This document shows positions 17,103 through 25,604 of a stretch of DNA of 51,674 nucleotides, in pieces. A program made the position numbers and the translations under genes. A model generated the notes under the pieces. It was given only the letters and a program-made list of their open reading frames with translations, made no database searches and was not told the DNA's origin. Within the stretch, counting starts at the first letter, position 1, and every line of letters begins with the position of its first letter. This DNA is from Runella sp. (lineage in GTDB: Bacteria > Bacteroidota > Bacteroidia > Cytophagales > Spirosomataceae): positions 1-51,674 of the forward strand of contig JALQYJ010000154.1 in the NCBI GenBank assembly GCA_023254175.1, given 5' to 3'.

Positions 17103-17119
17103 TTCAAAATCAGTCATTT

Positions 17120-17977
17120 ATGTTTGGCTACATCATCTGGGATGTTAATCCCGAAATTTTTAACATTGGTAGTTTTTCGATTCGTTGGTATGGATTGCTA
17201 TTCGCGTCAGGTTTTTTGGTAGGCCAGCGCATTATGTCGTACATTTTTCGCAAGGAAGGCTTAAAAGAAACGTTACTGGACTCACTCTTATTGACGATGG
17301 TCATCACGACGGTATTAGGTGCGCGTTTTGGCCATTTCTTATTCTATGAACCCGACGTTCTACTCAAAAATCCCCTTCAAGTCATTACTCCTCCATTTGC
17401 AGGTCTGGCAAGCCACGGGGCTACGATTGGCATCTTATTGGGCTTGTTTATTTATTCACGTTCCAAAAAAATCAATTTTTTGTGGGTAGTTGACCGCATC
17501 GTTATCACGGTTGCCCTGGCAGGGTGTTTTATTCGTATGGGTAATCTGATGAACTCTGAAATTGTAGGAACAATAACGGAAATGCCTTGGGGATTTGTGT
17601 TTACCCACAACTTCGAGTTTACGCAGTACCCACGCCATCCAGCTCAGTTGTACGAAGCTATGGCCTGCCTAGTATTGTGCATTCTCTTGTTTTGGATGTG
17701 GAGCAAGCGTAAGACTCAAACTTCGCAGGGTTTACTGTTGGGTATCTTTTTGATTTGGGTATTTGGACTGCGTTTTATTTTTGAGTTTTTCAAAGAAAAT
17801 CAAGTAGCGTTTGAAAATGATTTGACTCTCAACATGGGACAAATCTTGAGCATCCCAGCGGTGTTGTTAGGTATTGTTTTCTTGGTATATGCTTACAAAA
17901 ACAAAGACAAAGAACAAAAAATATTTACTGACCCGTTGGTAGAAGAAGCAAACCGCTTAGACTCAAACCCAGCGTAG
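17120..17977 (+). CDS. lgt: Prolipoprotein diacylglyceryl transferase
   Basis: 285 residues with about seven membrane segments. Lgt moves diacylglycerol from phosphatidylglycerol to the lipobox Cys of prolipoproteins, the first step of lipoprotein maturation in the inner membrane. Key marks are FSIRWYGLLFASGF at the N-terminus, ASHGATIG (His of the catalytic region), the signature IRMGNLMNSEIVG (~138-150), HPAQLYEA and GLRFIFEFFKENQ. All are intact. The substrates of this enzyme in the window include the Kazal, macroglobulin and amidohydrolase lipoproteins. Confidence 0.95.
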   Translation: MFGYIIWDVNPEIFNIGSFSIRWYGLLFASGFLVGQRIMSYIFRKEGLKETLLDSLLLTMVITTVLGARFGHFLFYEPDVLLKNPLQVITPPFAGLASHGATIGILLGLFIYSRSKKINFLWVVDRIVITVALAGCFIRMGNLMNSEIVGTITEMPWGFVFTHNFEFTQYPRHPAQLYEAMACLVLCILLFWMWSKRKTQTSQGLLLGIFLIWVFGLRFIFEFFKENQVAFENDLTLNMGQILSIPAVLLGIVFLVYAYKNKDKEQKIFTDPLVEEANRLDSNPA

Positions 17978-18040
17978 CTATAATCGAATACTAATTTTAA
18001 AATTGAGATTCGGCCTTATGCTGAAAAATACGTAAATTAG

Positions 18041-18068
18041 GGGGGAACTTAACGTTCTCCCTTTTTTT
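18041..18068 (+). terminator. Terminator after lgt
   Basis: GGGGGAAC (18041-18048) pairs with GTTCTCCC (18054-18061), loop TTAAC, followed by seven T. It lies between lgt and the next gene. Confidence 0.88.
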
Positions 18069-18092
18069 ATTTAAAATAATCATCCTAAACTC

Positions 18093-18701
18093 ATGAAAAA
18101 GATTTTGTTTTTAGCCCTATTGGTATCACTGTCGGTGATAGTATGGAATTGCGCTGGCAAATCTGAGGAAGAAAAAGCCAAAGAAGAGCCAAAAAATGGC
18201 TTGGAAGCCCTGCAAAAAATAGCAGACGAAGCTGAAAAAATGTCTAAGGAAGGACCTAAAGAAACGATTGACCCTAAACTGTTGAAAGCATTGCTCCCTG
18301 AGGATGCTGACGGCCTAAAACGTAAAGAAGCATCGAGTGAAAAAACGGCGGCTATGGGCTTTGGTGTCTCTACTGCTAAGGCCGATTATAGCGATGATAA
18401 TGGACAAAACATTGATGTCGAAATTGTGGATGTCGCAGGGACAGGCGTAGCGCTGATGGGAATGGCAGCGTGGTCAATGGCGTCAGTGGATAAAGAAACC
18501 GAACATGGTTACGAAAAAACAACCGAATATGACGGGCACAAAGCGTTTGAAAAATACAATTCTGACTCAAAAGACGGCGAAATTTCGGTACTAGTTGCCA
18601 ACCGTTATATTGTGAATGTGCGTGGTAATGGTGTAAGTATTGATAAAATTAAATCGGTGCTCGATGATATTGATTTGGGTAAACTGGCGGATTTGAAATA
18701 A
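18093..18701 (+). CDS. Exported protein, possible lipoprotein, function unknown
   Basis: 202 residues. The signal segment MKKILFLALLVSLSVIVW is followed by NCAGKSEEEK; the Cys could be lipidated, but Asn at -1 is not a standard lipobox residue, so plain secretion is possible. A charged linker (~22-60) leads to a folded domain (~85-200) with FGVSTAKADYSDDNGQNIDV, a Gly/Ala/Met-rich stretch GVALMGMAAWSM and RYIVNVRGNGVSIDKIKSVL. No family is recognised. The lgt terminator and the hairpin repeat at 18718 isolate it as a single-gene unit. Confidence 0.78.
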   Translation: MKKILFLALLVSLSVIVWNCAGKSEEEKAKEEPKNGLEALQKIADEAEKMSKEGPKETIDPKLLKALLPEDADGLKRKEASSEKTAAMGFGVSTAKADYSDDNGQNIDVEIVDVAGTGVALMGMAAWSMASVDKETEHGYEKTTEYDGHKAFEKYNSDSKDGEISVLVANRYIVNVRGNGVSIDKIKSVLDDIDLGKLADLK

Positions 18702-18717
18702 ATAGTAGAAACTGCTG

Positions 18718-18750
18718 AGACTCTCCAAGTGTCAAAAACTTGGAGAGTCT
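18718..18750. repeat. 12-bp hairpin repeat (copy 1)
   Basis: AGACTCTCCAAG and CTTGGAGAGTCT form a perfect 12-bp stem with a 9-base loop TGTCAAAAA. Sequence and geometry match the copy at 24747-24779. It lies 16 bp after the 18093 gene and probably ends its transcript, though no T run follows. Confidence 0.75.
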
Positions 18751-18756
18751 ATGTAT

Positions 18757-18791
18757 ACCTTCCCAAAAGTTTCAAAAACGTTCAGGAAGGT
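18757..18791. repeat. Degenerate copy of the hairpin repeat
   Basis: ACCTTCC (18757-18763) and GGAAGGT (18785-18791) pair across a centre AAAAGTTTCAAAAACGTT that is close to the repeat consensus but has mismatches. It sits 5 bp beyond the kynureninase stop on the minus strand and may be its transcription end. Confidence 0.55.
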
Positions 18792-18796
18792 GCTGC

Positions 18797-20083
18797 TTAA
18801 ATCACCGCCCGTAAAATCTCCCCTGTTCTCCACACTTCTTCAAAGGTATTATAAAGTGGGGCGGGAGTAAGGCGGATACAATTGGGTTCGCGCCAATCCC
18901 CAATTACACCGTTTTCGACCAAATAATCAAAAACTACCTTCCCTTTTTCCGCAACCAACAGCGAAAGCTGACTTCCTCGTTGAGAAGGTTCGGTGGGTGT
19001 CATCACTTCAATTATAGTCCCTGATTCATTCAATCGACGAATGATTTCTATCAATAATCCCGTTAGTGCTTCACTTTTTTGACGAATAAGAGGCATGGTC
19101 GCTTCTTCAAAAATAGCCAACGAAGCGCGGTGAATGGCCAAAGCCATGATGTTGGGGGTGCTCAACTGCCATCCAGCGGCACCTTCCATCGGCATGAAGC
19201 CTTTGGCCATCTCAAAACGACGATTTTCTTCGTAGCCCCACCAACCTGCCAAGCGCAAAAGGTTAGAAGAATGGTGTTTTTGGTGAACAAAAATACCCGA
19301 TACCCCTCCTGGACCAGAATTAAGGTATTTGTAAGAACACCACACGGCAAAGTCCACGCCCCAATCGTGCAGTTGCATCGGGATATTTCCAATGGCATGA
19401 GCCAAGTCAAACCCTACCTTAATGCCTAGTGCGTGAGCTTTTTCGGTAATGGTTTTCATGTCGAAGATCTGCCCCGTGTAATAATTGAGTCCACTCATGC
19501 AAACTAGCGCAAGGTCGGAAGCGTGGGTTTCGATGGCTTGAAGTAAATCCTTAAGTCGGATGGTGTATTCACCTGGACGCGGATTTACCTCGATGAGAGC
19601 GTCGGAGGGGTCATATCCACGAAATTTTAAATGGGTTTCAAGGGCATACTGGTCCGACGGGAAATCGCCTGCAATGGTCAAAATTTTATGCCGCTGAGGG
19701 GTAGGTTGATAAAATGACACTAGCATCAAGTGAAGATTCACCGTAAGGTGGTTCATCGGGCAAACCTCCTCGGCCAAAGCCCCCACGACTCGTCCAAGCG
19801 CTTGTTGGCAATACCGATGATAGCTTAGCCAAGGTTGTTCCCCCTCAAACCACCCCTCGACACCATGCTGTTGCCAGGTGGTAAGTTCTTGCTCAACCGC
19901 TGCACGAGCCGTTTTGGGCTGTAAACCAAGTGAATTGCCGCAGAAATAAGTCAAAGGAATACCGTTTCGTTCGGGAATAAAAAACTGCGAACGAAATTTG
20001 CGAAGTGGGTCGATGGCATCCTGCTCCATAGCCCAAGCGTGAAGTTCATCTGATGAAAGCGAGTGTAGATCTGAAGTATTCAA
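18797..20083 (-). CDS. kynU: Kynureninase
   Basis: 428 residues. A PLP enzyme that splits kynurenine or 3-hydroxykynurenine to (hydroxy)anthranilate and alanine in tryptophan breakdown or in NAD synthesis from tryptophan. Visible marks: FCGNSLGLQPK near 50, NHLTVNLHLMLVSFYQPT, the Asp region VGFDLAHAIGN, the PLP-lysine site CSYKYLNSGPGG near 245-255, and AGWWGYEE. The start is TTG 20083: no ATG or GTG occurs between it and the in-frame stop at 20111-20113, and a promoter with a start point near 20100 stands just upstream. No other kynurenine-pathway gene lies in the window. Confidence 0.94.
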   Translation of the reverse strand: MNTSDLHSLSSDELHAWAMEQDAIDPLRKFRSQFFIPERNGIPLTYFCGNSLGLQPKTARAAVEQELTTWQQHGVEGWFEGEQPWLSYHRYCQQALGRVVGALAEEVCPMNHLTVNLHLMLVSFYQPTPQRHKILTIAGDFPSDQYALETHLKFRGYDPSDALIEVNPRPGEYTIRLKDLLQAIETHASDLALVCMSGLNYYTGQIFDMKTITEKAHALGIKVGFDLAHAIGNIPMQLHDWGVDFAVWCSYKYLNSGPGGVSGIFVHQKHHSSNLLRLAGWWGYEENRRFEMAKGFMPMEGAAGWQLSTPNIMALAIHRASLAIFEEATMPLIRQKSEALTGLLIEIIRRLNESGTIIEVMTPTEPSQRGSQLSLLVAEKGKVVFDYLVENGVIGDWREPNCIRLTPAPLYNTFEEVWRTGEILRAVI

Positions 20084-20097
20084 TGGATTATCATTTG

Positions 20098-20130
20098 TTG
20101 ATGTACAAACCTACATAAACCCTAAATTTG
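20098..20130 (+). promoter_or_regulatory. Promoter candidate for the ABC-F gene
   Basis: TTG (20098-20100, within TTTGTTG) is 22 bases upstream of TAAATTTG (20123-20130). Transcription would start near 20137, with a leader of about 100 bases before ATG 20241. It overlaps the divergent kynU promoter. Confidence 0.4.
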
Positions 20131-20136
20131 AAACAA
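20106..20136 (-). promoter_or_regulatory. Promoter of kynU
   Basis: On the minus strand TTG (20136-20134) is 20 bases before TAGGTTTG (20113-20106), an exact -7 match. A start near 20100 leaves ~17 bases of leader and supports TTG 20083 as the start codon. Confidence 0.55.
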
Positions 20137-20240
20137 TTACCTCCAAGAAACTCTTCAAACAGAGTAGGAGTAAGTGCCAACTTTCACTCGAAAAATTCGT
20201 AATTTTACGCCATCTTTCACAGAAAATATCAATTCATTAA

Positions 20241-21866
<1,626 letters not shown>

Positions 21867-21898
21867 AGCAGCGCATCACATTAATTGCAGAATTTCGA

Positions 21899-21923
21899 GC
21901 CGCTTATTTAAGCGGCTTTTTTT
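21899..21923 (+). terminator. Terminator after the ABC-F gene
   Basis: GCCGCTT (21899-21905) pairs with AAGCGGC (21910-21916), loop ATTT, then seven T. Confidence 0.9.
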
Positions 21924-22257
21924 AACCAAGTCCTTTTAATAGAATAAGAGTCTATTGGTAAAGTAATAGTGGCTTTTAATAGTCACTCATTCAAATATAG
22001 CCACATCAAACAAGATTTTTTCGCAATTATCACCGCATTCAAGAAGCAAAAAGAATTTTTGCAAACCTTGCTTCGCATTTAGGGCATCTTTTTCACAGCA
22101 ACTTCCTCAAAACCTTCTACCAACATACCTACCTTTTTGCCCACCGACGAATACCGCCAACAAATGAACTTGGTGTGCGGGTCGTTGGATTCTTAGCCAC
22201 TTGAAATGGTTGTCAGAGATATTTTTTAAAATATTATGCTTGCATACTATTTTTTTC
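21924..22257 (+). other. Intergenic stretch with a possible dead reading frame
   Basis: No intact gene. From about 22001 a frame reads HIKQDFFAIITAFKKQKEFL, QTLLRI, then a TAG near 22079, then continues with a protein-like tail PTFLPTDEYRQQMNLVCGSL to a TAG near 22193. It may be a remnant of an unknown gene with one stop; evidence is weak. Confidence 0.3.
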
Positions 22258-22265
22258 TACTTTTG
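22258..22265 (+). promoter_or_regulatory. -7 box upstream of the beta-oxidation gene
   Basis: TACTTTTG matches TAnnTTTG and is preceded by a T run, in the context TTTTTCTACTTTTG. The same string occurs near 207-219, and a close variant (TTTTTCTACTTTTTTG) near 1165-1179, each upstream of a gene. The start point would be near 22272, ~38 bases before ATG 22310. Confidence 0.45.
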
Positions 22266-22309
22266 ATTCACCAAAAATATCTCATTCAACATATACTGAT
22301 TTAGATACA

Positions 22310-24712
22310 ATGAACCGTAGCATTAAGAAAGTAGCCGTTTTAGGATCAGGCATCATGGGGTCGCGCATTGCGTGCCACTTTGCCAACATCGGCGTAGAAG
22401 TATTGTTGTTAGACATTGTTCCCAAAGAACTCAATGCGGCCGAGCAAGCCAAAGGTTTGACGCTCGAACACCCTGCGGTTCGTAACCGTATTGTGAACGA
22501 CGCGTTCCAAAATACCCTCAAAGCCAGCCCTGCGGCCTTGTACAGTGCCAAATTTGCGAGTCGGGTTAAACTTGGTAATTTTGACGACAACCTCGCCGAA
22601 ATTAAAAATTACGATTGGGTCTTAGAAGCGATTGTGGAGCGTTTGGATATCAAACGGTCGTTGTTTGAAAAAGTAGATGCGCTTCGCAAACCTGGAACAC
22701 TCATTACTTCAAATACGTCAGGGATTCCGATTTATTTGATGTCGAAAGGCCGCAGCGATGATTTTCAGAAGCATTTTTGTGGAACGCACTTTTTTAATCC
22801 TCCACGTTACCTCAAATTGTTTGAGGTGATTCCAGGCCCCCAAACCGACAAGGCTATCCTCGATTTCTTGATGCACTACGGAGACTTGTATTTGGGTAAA
22901 ACTACGGTACTGTGTAAAGATACCCCTGGCTTTATTGCCAACCGCCTGGGAATTCATGCCCTCGTAGAAACGATTCGCGTGGCAGCCGAAATGGGTCTTA
23001 CGGTCGAAGAAGTTGATAAATTGACAGGCCCCGTGGTAGGTCGCCCCAAGTCAGGTACTTTCCGTTTGTCGGATGTGGTCGGTTTGGATACAACCGTCAA
23101 CGTTTGTAATAACCTCGTGCAAATGCAGCACGACGAGTCAAGAGCCGCCTTTGAGCTTCCGCCAATTATGGCCAAGCTAATGGAAAACAAGTGGTTGGGT
23201 GATAAAACTGGTCAAGGTTTTTATAAAAAATCAAAAGACGAAAAAGGCAAAACGCTCATTTTGGCCCTTGACCTCCAAACGTTGGAGTACAAGCCTTCGG
23301 TGAAAGTGAAGTTTGAAACCCTTGAAAAAACCAAAGCGATTGATGACCTTAAAAAACGTTTTGGCATTTTATTGAAAGGAACCGACAAGGCGGGTGAGTT
23401 TTATCGTCGTACGTTTGCGAGTGGTTTCCGTTATGTTTCCAACCGTATCCCCGAAATCTCGGATGAGCTTTATCGCATCGACCAGGCCATCTGTGCGGGT
23501 TTTGGTTGGGAAATGGGGGTCTTTACCACTTGGGATGCCATCGGAGTAAAAAATATGGTCGGTATCATGGAGTCGCTTCAGCTCAAGCCTGCTTCGTGGG
23601 TGTACGAAATGCTGGAAGCAGGGAATGAAACGTTCTACAAAGTTCAAGGTGGAAAAAAACTGTACTACGATATTCCGTCTAAATCGTACAAGGCCATTCC
23701 AGGCCAAGAGGCATTTATCATTCTTGAAAATAAATCACAAAATATCATCTGGAAAAACGCTGGAGCGTCGATTTACGACCTTGGTGATGGCATTGCGGGT
23801 GTGGAGTTCCATTCAAAAATGAATACCTTCGGTGCCGAAGTAGTCGAAGGACTCAATCGTGCCTATGCCATTGCCGAAAAAGATTTCCGTGGATTGGTCG
23901 TCGGAAATGACTCCAACGAAGCCTTCTCAGCAGGTGCCAACTTGGCTATGTTGTTTATGTTTGCGATTGAACAAGAATACGACGAAATCAACCTGATGAT
24001 TGCGCAGTTCCAACAAACGATGATGCGCGCGCGCTATTCGTCGATTCCTGTCGTAACGGCGGCTCACTCGTTGGCGCTTGGAGGTGGTTGTGAATTGAAC
24101 TTACATTCCGACAAAGTCGTGGCTCACGCCGAAACATATATGGGATTGGTAGAACTCGGAGTAGGGTTGATTCCTGCGGGAGGTGGTACCAAAGAAATGG
24201 CCCTTCGCTGCTCGGATTTATATAAAACAGGCGACCCTGAATTGAACATTCTCCAAACGGCTTTTATGAACATCGCGCAAGCGAAAGTTTCGACCTCAGC
24301 GCAAGAAGCAGTGGAAATGAACTACATCAAAGCCGACCGCGACCAAATTGTGCTCAATCGTAGCCGCTTGATTGCCGAAGCCAAACAAGCAGCGTTGGAT
24401 TTAGCAGAAAACGGGTACACGCAGCCTAAGCAGCGCACCGACATCAAAGTACAAGGTAAAACAGGCTTGGCTTTGTTTAAAGCGGGAATTGGAAGTATGC
24501 GCATGGCGAATTACATCTCTGACCACGACGCCAAAATCGCCGATAAATTGGCCTATGTTATCTGCGGGGGCGACTTGAGTTATCCTCAAAACGTGACCGA
24601 ACAATACCTCCTGGACCTAGAGCGTGAAGCTTTCTTGTCGTTGACAGGCGAAAAGAAAACGCTAGAACGTATTCAGGGGCTACTTACGGGTGGAAAGCCC
24701 CCTCGGAACTAG
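22310..24712 (+). CDS. 3-hydroxyacyl-CoA dehydrogenase / enoyl-CoA hydratase
   Basis: 800 residues combining two steps of fatty-acid beta-oxidation. The NAD-binding dehydrogenase comes first (VAVLGSGIMGSRIACHFANI, GxGxxG at ~10-15; CGTHFFNPPRYLKLFEVIPG ~155-175; DTPGFIANRLG ~205), with two C-terminal dehydrogenase domains (~200-430). The hydratase domain is at ~480-720 (EAFSAGANLAML, ALGGGCELNLHSDKVVAHAE, MGLVELGVGLIPAGGGTKE), with both catalytic Glu positions kept. This order is the reverse of E. coli FadB/FadJ and is the usual Bacteroidota form. No thiolase or acyl-CoA dehydrogenase gene is adjacent, unlike many relatives. A bidirectional hairpin follows at 24747. Confidence 0.93.
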   Translation: MNRSIKKVAVLGSGIMGSRIACHFANIGVEVLLLDIVPKELNAAEQAKGLTLEHPAVRNRIVNDAFQNTLKASPAALYSAKFASRVKLGNFDDNLAEIKNYDWVLEAIVERLDIKRSLFEKVDALRKPGTLITSNTSGIPIYLMSKGRSDDFQKHFCGTHFFNPPRYLKLFEVIPGPQTDKAILDFLMHYGDLYLGKTTVLCKDTPGFIANRLGIHALVETIRVAAEMGLTVEEVDKLTGPVVGRPKSGTFRLSDVVGLDTTVNVCNNLVQMQHDESRAAFELPPIMAKLMENKWLGDKTGQGFYKKSKDEKGKTLILALDLQTLEYKPSVKVKFETLEKTKAIDDLKKRFGILLKGTDKAGEFYRRTFASGFRYVSNRIPEISDELYRIDQAICAGFGWEMGVFTTWDAIGVKNMVGIMESLQLKPASWVYEMLEAGNETFYKVQGGKKLYYDIPSKSYKAIPGQEAFIILENKSQNIIWKNAGASIYDLGDGIAGVEFHSKMNTFGAEVVEGLNRAYAIAEKDFRGLVVGNDSNEAFSAGANLAMLFMFAIEQEYDEINLMIAQFQQTMMRARYSSIPVVTAAHSLALGGGCELNLHSDKVVAHAETYMGLVELGVGLIPAGGGTKEMALRCSDLYKTGDPELNILQTAFMNIAQAKVSTSAQEAVEMNYIKADRDQIVLNRSRLIAEAKQAALDLAENGYTQPKQRTDIKVQGKTGLALFKAGIGSMRMANYISDHDAKIADKLAYVICGGDLSYPQNVTEQYLLDLEREAFLSLTGEKKTLERIQGLLTGGKPPRN

Positions 24713-24746
24713 TCGTCAGTGCATATAAAATACTTTATCAACCAAA

Positions 24747-24779
24747 AGACCTTCCAAGTTTCAAAAGCTTGGAAGGTCT
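24747..24779. repeat. 12-bp hairpin repeat (copy 2), bidirectional terminator
   Basis: AGACCTTCCAAG and CTTGGAAGGTCT form a perfect 12-bp stem around a 9-base loop TTTCAAAAG. It sits midway between two convergent genes (stops at 24712 and 24807), so it probably ends both transcripts. Confidence 0.75.
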
Positions 24780-24806
24780 AGTTATTTAGAGGATTTATAT
24801 TCTCTT

Positions 24807-25436
24807 TTATCGCAAATCAATTACCTCTACTCCTTTGTATTTGGAAGCGTCGAAGGCAAATGACTTATCATCTACTTTTACGTTTGGTACAAAACTATCT
24901 ACCCTAAAACCAAGGCGTTGCCCGCTACGCTGAAAAATTTTCCAGCTTTTCACAGATTTATCTTTTTTATCGACTTTGATTTGGAGTTTAGCCACTTTTG
25001 AGTCTTTCTTTTCGGGTGTAAGTTCCACTACTTCGTAGGCTTTTCCAGCTTCGGTCACATCTTCCAAGAAAGTGTATTTGTATCCTTTTTTGTAAATCGT
25101 GTATACTTTCGTTGGGTCAATATCGCCTGCGTCTTTCGGGTCAAAATTATTGATGGTCGCTTCGTTACTTTCTTTAATGTATGTGGTCATGATTTTTCCA
25201 TCATTAAAAATCTCTTGACCCGCCATTTTCAAACGAAACTTAGTCCCTTTCACCGTAGCATCGCCTTTGAGGGTTTCTTTGGTACTTTCATTGATGTATG
25301 TAAAGGCAACTTTGAACGACGTCATCGTCTTGTACTTATTGCTCATTGCATCCAAAATGGTCGCGGCTCGTTTGTCATTTTGGGCATTTGCGAACAGGCT
25401 CCCCAAAAGAGCCATTGCAACTAGGGCTTTTCTCAT
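24807..25436 (-). CDS. lolA: Outer-membrane lipoprotein carrier protein LolA
   Basis: 209 residues. Signal peptide MRKALVAMALLGSLFANAQ, then a LolA-type beta half-barrel: ATILDAMSNKYKTMTSFKVAFTY at the N-terminus is the conserved opening helix and strand, followed by repeated strands (LKGDATVKGTKFRLKMAGQE, YKYTFLEDVTEAGKAYEVVE). LolA carries mature lipoproteins across the periplasm from LolCDE to the outer membrane. It is downstream of ftsK, an order often kept in Bacteroidota, but the 168-bp gap holds its own promoter. Confidence 0.88.
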   Translation of the reverse strand: MRKALVAMALLGSLFANAQNDKRAATILDAMSNKYKTMTSFKVAFTYINESTKETLKGDATVKGTKFRLKMAGQEIFNDGKIMTTYIKESNEATINNFDPKDAGDIDPTKVYTIYKKGYKYTFLEDVTEAGKAYEVVELTPEKKDSKVAKLQIKVDKKDKSVKSWKIFQRSGQRLGFRVDSFVPNVKVDDKSFAFDASKYKGVEVIDLR

Positions 25437-25527
25437 TTAATATCTGTTTTTGTTAAAGATGCTATATAGACGATATTCCAACGAAAACGTTTAAAACAAT
25501 ACGCCTATATAACCAAACTTGGTCGAG

Positions 25528-25557
25528 CAAAGTTACAAGAAGTACCGAAGTGTTCAA
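25528..25557 (-). promoter_or_regulatory. Promoter of lolA
   Basis: On the minus strand TTG (25557-25555) is followed after 19 bases by TAACTTTG (25535-25528). Both elements and the spacing fit the Bacteroidota promoter well. The transcript would start near 25521, ~85 bases before the lolA ATG. Confidence 0.55.
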
Positions 25558-25604
25558 CATTTATTGGTCGATGGAAGCCTCACATCTGTCGAGAAAAGAA
25601 GAAA

